Of a DNA stretch of 64,000 nt, positions 57,025-64,000 are shown piece by piece. Below the pieces are notes generated by a model. The model had not been told where the DNA came from. It worked only from the letters and a program-made list of their open reading frames with translations, and ran no database searches. Within the stretch, counting starts at the first letter, position 1. Each line of letters starts with the position of its first letter. This DNA comes from Rhodobacteraceae bacterium LMO-JJ12. GTDB taxonomy: Bacteria; Pseudomonadota; Alphaproteobacteria; Rhodobacterales; Rhodobacteraceae. The position numbers and the translations under genes were made by a program. The stretch spans positions 466,443 through 530,442 of the forward strand of contig JAKGBX010000003.1 of assembly GCA_021555075.1 (NCBI GenBank), in the 5' to 3' direction.

Positions 57025-58347
57025 TCAGGCGGCGGCGTTCTTGTTGGCGGCTTTCTTGCCCTTGGCTCGGGAAGGTTTTGACGCCGTTTTGGCCGATGCG
57101 CTGCTGGCTTTGTCATCGCCGGAGTTGGCGTCGATGAAATCAATAACAAGCGGGCGGATGTTGTTGCGCCAGCTGCTGCCGGCGAAGATGCCATAGTGAC
57201 CCGCACCCGGTTCGACATGGCTGGCTTTCTTGCTGTCGGGCAGGCCGGTGCACAGATCAAGCGCGGCAATACATTGGCCGGGGGCGGAAATGTCGTCTTT
57301 CTCGCCTTCAACAGTTTTGACCGCAACGGTGGTGATTGCACCGATGTCTACCTTGTGGCCGTCGACCACAAATTCATTCTTGGCGATTTCGCGGTTCTTG
57401 AACACGCGTTCGACCGTCGAGAGGTAGAATTCGGCCGTCATGTCCATCACGGCGAGGTATTCATCGTAAAACCGGTTATGGGGGTCGTCATCACCGGCTT
57501 GGCCCTGCATTACGCGCATGATCTGATCCTGGAAGGCTTGCGAGTGACGCTCGCCATTCATCGACATGAACGAGGACAGTTGCAGAAGGCCGGGGTAGAC
57601 CATGCGGCCAACGCCCTTGTGTTTGAAGCCGACACGCTGAATTGCGGTTTCTTCGAGTTGGCCCATGGTGACGCGGCGGCCAAAGTCGGTCACATCCGTT
57701 TCGGCGGCGTCAGGGTCGATCGGACCACCAATGAGGGTCAGCGAGCGCGGCTGTGCTTCGGGGTCTTGCTCGGCCAGATAGGCGGTGGCGGCAAGGGTTA
57801 GGGGGGCGGGCTGGCACACGGCGATCACGTGGGTGTCGGGGCCAAGCGCCTTCATAAAATCGACAAGGTAGAGTGTATAATCCTCGACATCGAACTTGCC
57901 TTCGGAGACCGGGATATCGCGCGCGTTGTGCCAATCAGTGATATAGACTTCACAATCGACCAGAAGCGATTTCACGGTCGAACGCAGCAATGTGGCGTAG
58001 TGACCCGACATTGGTGCCACCAGCAAGACTTTGCGCTGGGCGGGTTCGCGGCCGGGAATGGAGAAATGAATCAGATCGCCAAACGGGCGTTCGACCACGG
58101 TTTCGATATTGACGAGGTGATCTTTGCCGTCCTCGCAGGTGAAGGTGCGGATGCCCCAGCTGGGCTTGACCACCATGCGCGCAAAGGTGCGTTCTGTCAC
58201 TTCGCCCCAAGCCGCCATCCATTGAAAAGCGGGGTTTGGAACCATTGAGAACATCGGGTAAGATGCCAGAGACAGGGCGGAGGCACCAAGCCACTGATTG
58301 GTATTACGGAAAGTTTCCATCAGATCGTAGGTGGCCATATAGCGCAT
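57025..58347 (-). CDS. phaZ: Intracellular poly(3-hydroxybutyrate) depolymerase
   Basis: A 440-residue intracellular PHB depolymerase that breaks down stored polyester. The nucleophile is Cys178 in VCQPAP, with the acid and His expected near LTPVKx-like and GAGHYGIF segments later in the chain (here VEPGAGHYGIF). The C-terminus is a Lys/Ala-rich tail (KPSRAKGKKAANKNAAA) like that of many PHA-granule proteins. ATG 58347 follows AAGGAAAC; ATG 58338 is an alternative. It is divergent from phaC, and a PhaR box lies in between. Confidence 0.9.
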   Translation of the reverse strand: MRYMATYDLMETFRNTNQWLGASALSLASYPMFSMVPNPAFQWMAAWGEVTERTFARMVVKPSWGIRTFTCEDGKDHLVNIETVVERPFGDLIHFSIPGREPAQRKVLLVAPMSGHYATLLRSTVKSLLVDCEVYITDWHNARDIPVSEGKFDVEDYTLYLVDFMKALGPDTHVIAVCQPAPLTLAATAYLAEQDPEAQPRSLTLIGGPIDPDAAETDVTDFGRRVTMGQLEETAIQRVGFKHKGVGRMVYPGLLQLSSFMSMNGERHSQAFQDQIMRVMQGQAGDDDPHNRFYDEYLAVMDMTAEFYLSTVERVFKNREIAKNEFVVDGHKVDIGAITTVAVKTVEGEKDDISAPGQCIAALDLCTGLPDSKKASHVEPGAGHYGIFAGSSWRNNIRPLVIDFIDANSGDDKASSASAKTASKPSRAKGKKAANKNAAA

Positions 58348-58421
58348 GCGCGTTTCCTTCGTTACCGTGAGTCGGGATAGACCCGTTTTGCCGCGCGGCC
58401 CCACATTGCGGTGGCACTATG

Positions 58422-58432
58422 CTGCATAGCAG
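58422..58432. promoter_or_regulatory. PhaR-type operator before phaC and phaZ
   Basis: CTGCATAGCAG is the CTGC-N3-GCAG form known for PhaR of Paracoccus and Rhodobacter. It lies 24 bases before the phaC start and 74 before that of phaZ, so it could control both. Confidence 0.7.
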
Positions 58433-58456
58433 CGAAGATAGGGAGAAATTATTAAA

Positions 58457-60250
58457 ATGACAACAAAAGACGATGTCACACCCGATACGCTCGACAAAAT
58501 GACGGCAAATTTGGCACGGGTCGAGGAGTTGTCACAGCGTCTGATAAGTGTTTTGACCCACCGTACACCGGCGAATCCGACGCTGAATGGCCCCGAGCAA
58601 GAGTTGTTCGTGCGCGCTGCGGGGGCTTATTGGCATGAGTGGATGCAGAATCCTTCCAAGATTTTCGAGCATCAATTGGAATACTGGGGCAAGTCGGTCT
58701 CAAATTTCATGGAAGTGCAGCAGCAGGCGTTGAAGGGTGACGTAGAGACAGTTGAGGATGTTGGGCCGCAAGATCCGCGCTTTTCCAACCCGATGTGGAG
58801 TTCGAATCCCTATTTCAACCTGATCAAACGTCAATATCAGCAGAACGCCGAGGCGATTCGTCAGGCAGTGGAAGATGCCGAGGGGATGGAGGAAACCGAC
58901 CGCCGTCGGCTGCGTTATTTCTCGAGTCAGATCATAGATATGATGGCCCCAACGAATTTTCTGGGCACCAATCCCGATGCTTTGGAACGTGCGGTCGAGA
59001 CCGAGGGGGACTCTCTGGTCAAGGGGTTGGAGAACCTGGTTGCCGATCTGGAACGCAATGACGGTGAGATGTTGGTGCGGCTGGCCGATGACTCTGCGTT
59101 CGAGTTGGGGCGCAATGTGGGGGCCACGACGGGCGAGGTGATCTTTCGCAACCGGATGTTGGAGCTGATCCAATACAGCCCGACGACAGACGAGGTGCAT
59201 AAGACGCCGCTGGTGATCTTTCCGCCATGGATCAACAAGTTCTACATTCTCGATCTGAAACCGGCCAATTCGTTGATCAAATGGATCGTTGATCAGGGCT
59301 ATACGCTGTTTGTGGTTTCCTGGGTCAATCCGGGGTCGGACCTCAGAGATGTCGGCATGGGCGACTATATCGAAGATGGGTTTCTGGAGGCCATTCGCGT
59401 GGTCAAGGAAATCACCGGCGAGAAACAGGTCAACGCGGTGGGCTATTGCATTGCCGGAACCACGTTGAACATGACGCTGGCGCTGATGAAGAAGCGCGGC
59501 GACAAATCGGTGAAATCGGCCACCTTCTTTACTGCGCTGACCGATTTTTCCGATCAGGGCGAGTTTACCCCCTTCCTGCAGGAGGATTTCATCGAGGGGA
59601 TCGAGGCGGAGGTCGACGAGATCGGCGTGCTGCGCAGTTTCATCATGTCGCGCACCATGTCTTATCTGCGCTCGAACGATCTGGTTTATACCCCGGCGAT
59701 CAAGAGCTACATGCTGGGGGAGACGCCGCCGGCCTTTGATCTGCTGTTCTGGAACGGTGACAGCACCAACCTGCCGGGGCGCATGACCAAGGAATATCTG
59801 CGTTGGCTGTGCAGCAAAAACCTTCTGGTGACCGATGGCATTGAGCTGTTTGGTGAGAACCTGCATATCCGCGACGTTGATGTACCGTTCTGTGCCATCA
59901 CCTGCGAGACCGATCACATTGCGCCGTGGAAGGATTGCTATCGCGGGATGCGCCAGGCGGGATCGAAGCAGAAAACGTTCATCCTGTCACAGTCGGGCCA
60001 TATCGCGGGGATCGTCAATCCGCCATCAAAGAAGAAATACGGCCATTATACAAATGACGACACCAGCCTTGATCACGAGGCATGGCGCGCGGGTGCGGAA
60101 TTTCACCAGGGGTCGTGGTGGCCGCGTTGGGAGAGTTGGCTGCGCAAGCGTTCAGGCAAGAAAATCCCGGCACGTGAGCCGGGTGATTCGGGCTATAAAC
60201 CGCTTGCCCCGGCACCGGGAACCTATGTTTCGGCCAAGCCAGTCGTTTAA
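58457..60250 (+). CDS. phaC: Class I polyhydroxyalkanoate synthase
   Basis: A 597-residue enzyme that polymerises hydroxyacyl-CoA into PHA granules. The nucleophile Cys331 sits in the lipase-like box GYCIAG; the acid is in the CETDHIAPW segment and the His in SGHIAG. The N-terminal region of about 190 residues is normal for class I. ATG 58457 follows GGGAG. It heads a plus-strand run with phaP and phaR, and lies divergent to phaZ. Confidence 0.95.
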   Translation: MTTKDDVTPDTLDKMTANLARVEELSQRLISVLTHRTPANPTLNGPEQELFVRAAGAYWHEWMQNPSKIFEHQLEYWGKSVSNFMEVQQQALKGDVETVEDVGPQDPRFSNPMWSSNPYFNLIKRQYQQNAEAIRQAVEDAEGMEETDRRRLRYFSSQIIDMMAPTNFLGTNPDALERAVETEGDSLVKGLENLVADLERNDGEMLVRLADDSAFELGRNVGATTGEVIFRNRMLELIQYSPTTDEVHKTPLVIFPPWINKFYILDLKPANSLIKWIVDQGYTLFVVSWVNPGSDLRDVGMGDYIEDGFLEAIRVVKEITGEKQVNAVGYCIAGTTLNMTLALMKKRGDKSVKSATFFTALTDFSDQGEFTPFLQEDFIEGIEAEVDEIGVLRSFIMSRTMSYLRSNDLVYTPAIKSYMLGETPPAFDLLFWNGDSTNLPGRMTKEYLRWLCSKNLLVTDGIELFGENLHIRDVDVPFCAITCETDHIAPWKDCYRGMRQAGSKQKTFILSQSGHIAGIVNPPSKKKYGHYTNDDTSLDHEAWRAGAEFHQGSWWPRWESWLRKRSGKKIPAREPGDSGYKPLAPAPGTYVSAKPVV

Positions 60251-60268
60251 TATCAATGAGTTATAAGG

Positions 60269-60291
60269 TTTATGCTGCAATGCAGCATAAA
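60269..60291. promoter_or_regulatory. PhaR-type operator, strong 23-base palindrome
   Basis: TTTATGCTGCA (60269-60279), a central A, and TGCAGCATAAA (60281-60291) are exact inverted copies. The core is CTGC-AAT-GCAG. It lies just upstream of the phaP promoter. Confidence 0.8.
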
Positions 60292-60294
60292 CAC

Positions 60295-60323
60295 TTGATT
60301 TGCTGCGATGCAGAAAGTATATT
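60295..60323 (+). promoter_or_regulatory. phaP promoter
   Basis: TTGATT (60295-60300), a 17-base spacer and TATATT (60318-60323). The -10 differs from consensus at one position. The spacer holds a second PhaR box, so repressor and polymerase would exclude each other. Transcription would start about 50 bases above the phaP start codon. Confidence 0.65.
60303..60313. promoter_or_regulatory. PhaR-type operator inside the phaP promoter spacer
   Basis: CTGCGATGCAG is CTGC-GAT-GCAG, 28 bases from the first box centre to centre. A half-site like GCAGACGCAG follows at 60328-60337. Confidence 0.7.
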
Positions 60324-60380
60324 GTTTGCAGACGCAGAAACGCGGGTCTCATCCCGCACCGCAAATCAAGGATTAGACCA

Positions 60381-60827
60381 ATGGCCAAAGCACAAGATTT
60401 CACCGCCGTCATGAAAGACATGATGGGCGCATTCCCCGTTGATACCGCCGCTTTTGAAAAATCGTTCCAGAGCCAAGCTTCGCTGAACGAGAAGCTGACC
60501 GGTGTGGCGCTGTCCGCTGCCGAGAAATCCGCCGAGATTTCCAGCAAATGGACCAAAGACACGCTGTCCAAACTGTCGGACATGAGCAAAGCCAAAGCCG
60601 AGCCTGCCGATTACGCCAAAGCAATGACCGATTTCGCATCGGCCACTGCTGAAGTTGCTGCCGAAAATATGGCAGCTTTCGCCGAAATCGCCAAGAAAGT
60701 TCAAACAGACACCGTTGAACTGATGATGGCTGCTGGCAAAGAAGCAGGCGAAGAAGCCACTGCCGCAGTGAAAAAAGCCACTGACGACGTGACCACGGCT
60801 GCCAAAAAAGCCACCACGGCCAAGTAA
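60381..60827 (+). CDS. phaP: Phasin
   Basis: A 148-residue amphipathic, largely helical protein of the phasin family that coats PHA granules. The chain is rich in Ala, Lys and Glu and lacks Cys; heptad-like repeats run from about residue 20 to the end, which is an Ala/Lys/Thr tail (AAVKKATDDVTTAAKKATTAK). The ATG has an upstream AAGGAT. It is preceded by two PhaR operators and its own promoter, and followed by a strong terminator, so it is probably expressed alone at high level. Confidence 0.9.
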   Translation: MAKAQDFTAVMKDMMGAFPVDTAAFEKSFQSQASLNEKLTGVALSAAEKSAEISSKWTKDTLSKLSDMSKAKAEPADYAKAMTDFASATAEVAAENMAAFAEIAKKVQTDTVELMMAAGKEAGEEATAAVKKATDDVTTAAKKATTAK

Positions 60828-60889
60828 GACCGAGAGGTCGTGCGCACATCCCTCCTCCCTCTCCTCCCGTACGGGATGTGACACATGCG

Positions 60890-60922
60890 AAGGGCGAGCC
60901 ATTATCGGCTCGCCCTTTTCTT
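60890..60922 (+). terminator. Intrinsic terminator of phaP
   Basis: AAGGGCGAGCC (60890-60900) and GGCTCGCCCTT (60907-60917) form a perfect 11-bp stem with loop ATTATC, followed by TTCTTTT. Confidence 0.85.
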
Positions 60923-60980
60923 TTATTCTGCAAGCGCGTAGGGTTTTTCTGCGGTGCTGCATCTCTGGGGAGGAAACTTC

Positions 60981-61553
60981 GTGGCCGATAGTGAAAAACC
61001 ACTTCTGATCAAGCGTTACGCAAGTCGGAGACTCTATAATACCGAGACAAGCGATTATGTGACTCTCGATGACATTGCCGGATTTATCCGTGGTGGGCGC
61101 GAAGTTCAGATTATTGATCTGAAGAGCGGGGATGACCTGACGCGGCAGTACCTGCTGCAAATTATCGCCGAACATGAGAGCCGGGGCGAGAATGTATTGC
61201 CAGTGTCCGTGCTCAACGATCTGGTGCGCAGTTATGCCAGCCAGGCGACGAGCGTGGTGCCTCAGTTTCTTCAGGCCAGTTTCGAAATGTTGCGCGATGG
61301 GCAATCCAAGCTGATGGACAATATGGGCGTCATGAGCCCGATGGCAAAGATGCCGGGGTTTGAGGCGATGCAGGCGCAGCAAGCTGCCTTCATGAAGGCC
61401 ATGACGGGGGGCTGGGTGCCGGGAACTGTTCCGGGGGCCGATGATGAGCCGAGCGAGGCCAAGAAACCGGAGCAGGACGGTGGCGAGGAGCTTGACGAGA
61501 TCAAGGAGCAACTCGCAGCGCTTCAATCGAAGCTTTCCAAACTCGGCAAATAG
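60981..61553 (+). CDS. phaR: PHA synthesis repressor PhaR
   Basis: A 190-residue regulator. The N-terminal PHB_acc DNA-binding part is IKRYASRRLYNTETSDYVTLDDIAGFI; the second half has LPVSVLNDLVRSY and the granule-binding region around FLQASFEMLR. In related species PhaR binds both CTGC-N3-GCAG sites and PHA, and is released from DNA when granules form. GTG 60981 was chosen because GGGGAGGAAAC precedes it at good spacing; ATG 60954 lacks such a site and would sit upstream of it. Confidence 0.9.
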   Translation: MADSEKPLLIKRYASRRLYNTETSDYVTLDDIAGFIRGGREVQIIDLKSGDDLTRQYLLQIIAEHESRGENVLPVSVLNDLVRSYASQATSVVPQFLQASFEMLRDGQSKLMDNMGVMSPMAKMPGFEAMQAQQAAFMKAMTGGWVPGTVPGADDEPSEAKKPEQDGGEELDEIKEQLAALQSKLSKLGK

Positions 61554-61572
61554 GCCGTGCCATGACGAAGCC

Positions 61573-62538
61573 ATGACGACCGGCCCCGGCAAGATCACCT
61601 TGTGGGGGATCGAAGTGTTCATCGCCACGGCGGAGGAACGTTCGATTTCGGCAGCGGCGCGGCGCTTGGACGCCTCGCCTTCGGCCGTGTCGCAACAGTT
61701 GACCAATCTGGAAACGGCGATGGGCGTCACGCTGCTGATGCGCAATGCGCGCCCGGTGCGGCTGACCCCGGCGGGCGAGATGTTTCGCCGCCGCGCACAG
61801 AATATCGTCAATGAGGCCGCACAGGCCCAGGCGGAATTGGCGATGCGCGATCTGGGGGCGCTGACCCGGTTTCGTCTTGGTATGATCGAGGATTTTGAAG
61901 CGGATGTGACGCCGAGGCTTCTGACCCATATGGCGCAGGAGTTGAAATCTTGTCAGTTCCTGCTTGAGACCGGGGCGAGCCATTTCCTCTATGATCAGCT
62001 GGATGCGCGCGCGCTTGATATGATCGTGGCGGCCGAGATGGGGGCGTCGGCGGATTGGATGGAGGTGCATCCGATCCTTGAAGATGGCTTTGTGGTGGCG
62101 GCGCCGCTCGGGGCGGTGGACCCGACAGGCGATGTCTTGCGCCAGCTTCAGCGGCTGCCGCTGGTGCAATATACCTCGCGCCACTGGATGGGGCGGCTGA
62201 TTTCAGATCATCTGATGCGGCAGAACCTTCGTCTGGCGTATCAGTTCGAGCTGGATAGCTATCATGCCATTCTTGCGCTGGTGGGGCAGGGTGCGGGCTG
62301 GACCATTCTCACGCCGCTGGCGTTGATGAGGGCACGCCGGTTTGCCGACGAGATTGACGTGATGGAGTTGCCGTTTGCGCCGCTGAGCCGGACGATCAGC
62401 CTGATCGCGCGCAAGGGCATCATGCAGGACATGCCGGGGCAGGTGGCGGGCGAGTTGAAGCCGATCGTGCGCTCGGCGATCATTGAGCCGGCGGTGCAGG
62501 CGCATGCCTTTGTCGGCGACGTGCTGAAGCTGCTCTAG
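61573..62538 (+). CDS. LysR-type transcriptional regulator
   Basis: A 321-residue LysR-family regulator. The winged HTH is near residues 10-68 (ATAEERSISAAARRLDASPSAVSQQLTNLETAMGVTLLM, quoted in parts here as ISAAARRLDASPSAVSQQ), followed by the inducer-binding periplasmic-type fold. The target and effector are unknown. ATG 61573 was chosen because the longer frame overlaps phaR. It lies 20 bases after phaR on the same strand but is probably separately controlled. Confidence 0.85.
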   Translation: MTTGPGKITLWGIEVFIATAEERSISAAARRLDASPSAVSQQLTNLETAMGVTLLMRNARPVRLTPAGEMFRRRAQNIVNEAAQAQAELAMRDLGALTRFRLGMIEDFEADVTPRLLTHMAQELKSCQFLLETGASHFLYDQLDARALDMIVAAEMGASADWMEVHPILEDGFVVAAPLGAVDPTGDVLRQLQRLPLVQYTSRHWMGRLISDHLMRQNLRLAYQFELDSYHAILALVGQGAGWTILTPLALMRARRFADEIDVMELPFAPLSRTISLIARKGIMQDMPGQVAGELKPIVRSAIIEPAVQAHAFVGDVLKLL

Positions 62539-62626
62539 CGGCGCGCGATCAGGGGCCAACCGGGCGGGGCCATGGCCTTGCAGCAGGAAAAACCGCCACA
62601 TGTTTGCCCACGGCAGGTGAGGAACG

Positions 62627-63865
62627 TCAGGTGCCGTAGACCTTTTGTGCGCCCATCACATCCTGAGCGGCGAGGACCAGCGTGTTGGCGAGCCAATCGC
62701 AGTCGTCCAACGTGAGGCGCGCAGGCAGGCGGGCGTCACAGGCGCGCATCAGCATGGCGCGGGTTTTCGGGAGATCGGGCGCGGGGCCGGGGATGAATTG
62801 CCAGTTCCAGAAGGCGCGGGCGTTGTCGGTGGAAAGCCCGAAAACCTGCACCTTGACGCCGCGAAGGGCAGCGGCGGCGGCGAAGGCTTTGACCTCGTCA
62901 TCGGACATGCCCACAAGATTGAATTGAATCGAATCCGGTGCGCGCTCTTCCGGGGGCAGGGCGTCGGGCACGGTGATCCAGGGGGAGCGGTTGAGCGCCG
63001 CCGCGACATGATCGTGGTTGCGTCGACCATCGCGCACGCGGCGGGGGATTTCGGGGATTTGCGCGCGAATTACAGCCGCCGAAAGATTGCCGAGGCGTAG
63101 ATTGTAGAGTGGCAGCTTGTTCTGCCAGCGCGTGAGAGCCTGTTCCAGTGCGGCAGAATTGTCGCCCGGGCTGAGGTGCTTTTGCCAGTTGTGCTCATAA
63201 GCGCCCGACATGATGACGGCGCGGGCGACGAGATCGGGATCATCGGTGATCAGGATGCCGCCTTCGCCGGAATTGAGCAGCTTGTAGGATTGAAACGAGA
63301 AACAACCGACGCGCCCGATGGTGCCGATCTTGCGCCCATCCCATTCAGTGCCGAGCGAATGGGCGGCGTCTTCGATCACGGGAATGTCGCGCGCATCACA
63401 GAGCGTCATGATCGCGTCCATATCGGACGTGTGGCCGCGCATATGCGAGATGATGACGGCGGCGATATCGTCATCGAGCCGGGCTTCAAAGTCGGCCATG
63501 TCGATGCGGTAATTTTCAGCTACTTCGCACAGCACTGGCACGCAATCGGCATGGATCACCGAGGAGGGAACGGCGGCAAAGGTGAAGCCGGGAATCAAGA
63601 CACGGGCGTCGCGCGGCAGGTCCAACGATTTGAGAGACAGGAACAGTGCGGCGGAGCAGGACGACACCGCGAGGGCGTATTTCGCGCCCATATGGGCGGC
63701 AAATTCACGCTCTAACAAGGCAACAGGCGCATCCTCGGGAGCGGTGTAGCGGAAGAGATCGCCAGAGGCGAGCAGGCGGTCGATCTCGGCGCGGGCCGTC
63801 TCGGGGATCGGTTCGGCATCATAGACATTGGGGGCGGGGGCCGCAGCCGGGGAATGAATTGTCAT
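62627..63865 (-). CDS. DegT/DnrJ/EryC1/StrS-type aminotransferase, second copy
   Basis: A 412-residue PLP-dependent protein of the sugar-aminotransferase fold, clearly related to the first copy at 45763-46962. It shares ISHMRGHTSDMD with LSHMRGHLADMD, the aldimine Lys in YKLLNSGEGG, and VIEDAAHSLGTEWDG. An N-terminal stretch of about 15 residues rich in Ala and Pro has no counterpart there. Substrate unknown; no sugar-nucleotide genes are near. It is convergent with the LysR gene. The ATG lies near the end of the window. Confidence 0.83.
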   Translation of the reverse strand: MTIHSPAAAPAPNVYDAEPIPETARAEIDRLLASGDLFRYTAPEDAPVALLEREFAAHMGAKYALAVSSCSAALFLSLKSLDLPRDARVLIPGFTFAAVPSSVIHADCVPVLCEVAENYRIDMADFEARLDDDIAAVIISHMRGHTSDMDAIMTLCDARDIPVIEDAAHSLGTEWDGRKIGTIGRVGCFSFQSYKLLNSGEGGILITDDPDLVARAVIMSGAYEHNWQKHLSPGDNSAALEQALTRWQNKLPLYNLRLGNLSAAVIRAQIPEIPRRVRDGRRNHDHVAAALNRSPWITVPDALPPEERAPDSIQFNLVGMSDDEVKAFAAAAALRGVKVQVFGLSTDNARAFWNWQFIPGPAPDLPKTRAMLMRACDARLPARLTLDDCDWLANTLVLAAQDVMGAQKVYGT

Positions 63866-64000
63866 GCTCGTTCAGGTTTCCCGAAGGTTGTTTTCGGAAT
63901 TTTTAAACGAATTTGCGGGGATTGGGAAGGTTTAATGCGGCTGACGTGGGGGCGTTTGGCGGGGGCAGGAGGGGGGGGGGGGGGGCCCCCCCCCCCCCCC
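63866..64000. other. Terminal gap ending in a G run and a C run
   Basis: Upstream of the DegT start, the sequence becomes very G-rich and closes with a run of about 15 G followed by about 15 C to the window end. No gene or site is supported; the final run is probably an assembly or sequencing artefact. Confidence 0.6.

Noticed and set aside
58800..58809. GTTCGAATCC, resembling a tRNA T-loop
   Set aside because: It is inside phaC with no matching acceptor or anticodon arms.

Overview
The window looks like a chromosomal segment of an alphaproteobacterium of the Rhodobacteraceae (Roseobacter-type marine lineage). This is inferred from gene content and order, not from an rRNA gene: a phaZ/phaC/phaP/phaR cluster with CTGC-N3-GCAG operators, C-terminal Hint-domain RTX proteins, DUF3422, DUF2937, an AI-2E transporter next to a DnaA-like Hda protein, a single-chain PntA and a short ProS. 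GC content is high, coding density is high, and no rRNA, tRNA, phage, transposase or CRISPR array was seen.

Layout. 1-3119: molybdenum cofactor genes (mobA cut by the window edge, mobB, and a MoeA fused to an extra N-terminal domain). 3128-3234: copy A of an interspersed palindromic repeat. 3332-9561: ppk, an RTX/Hint protein, hda and an AI-2E-type permease. 9861-13863: proS, a DUF2937 protein and lolC/E-lolD. 14055-19753: a small membrane protein, pepN, DUF378, a fasciclin protein, and a PuuR-like regulator followed by a PuuD-like hydrolase. 19793-23745: a divergent pair of Hint-domain proteins. 23670-25555: YjbR-like protein, an SDR, repeat copy B and a membrane methyltransferase. 25747-28765: pntAB. 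29000-31154: an enoyl-CoA hydratase and a DUF3422 protein. 31195-39578: a peptide-type ABC transporter split into two divergent operons with two M20 deacylases. 39620-45662: moaA, a lipoprotein, an AlkD-like protein, glmU, a Gph-like phosphatase and an MmgE/PrpD protein. 45763-46962: a DegT aminotransferase. 46950-49517: a four-gene bufferin-type RiPP operon. 49799-56806: thrS and a run of small enzymes, with an MFS transporter, two alpha/beta hydrolases, a VOC protein and an M15-like protein. 57025-61553: the polyhydroxyalkanoate cluster. 61573-63865: a LysR regulator and a second DegT aminotransferase. The last 30 bases are a G run followed by a C run and look artificial.

How genes work together. 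The operon at 46950-49517 encodes a secreted cysteine-containing precursor (DUF2282), a DUF692/MNIO iron oxidase, a DUF2063 partner and a DoxX membrane protein. This matches the recently recognised bufferin family of copper-binding modified peptides and is the most notable system here; a 9-bp hairpin separates precursor from enzyme. The PHA cluster carries its own repressor gene, and clear PhaR-type palindromes lie before phaC and before phaP, one of them inside the phaP promoter spacer. The peptide-type transporter is genetically linked to ArgE-like and hippuricase-like deacylases, suggesting uptake and hydrolysis of N-acylated amino acids or short peptides.

Limits: functions are called from motifs and general family knowledge by eye. 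No database search was run, and residue numbers were counted by hand.
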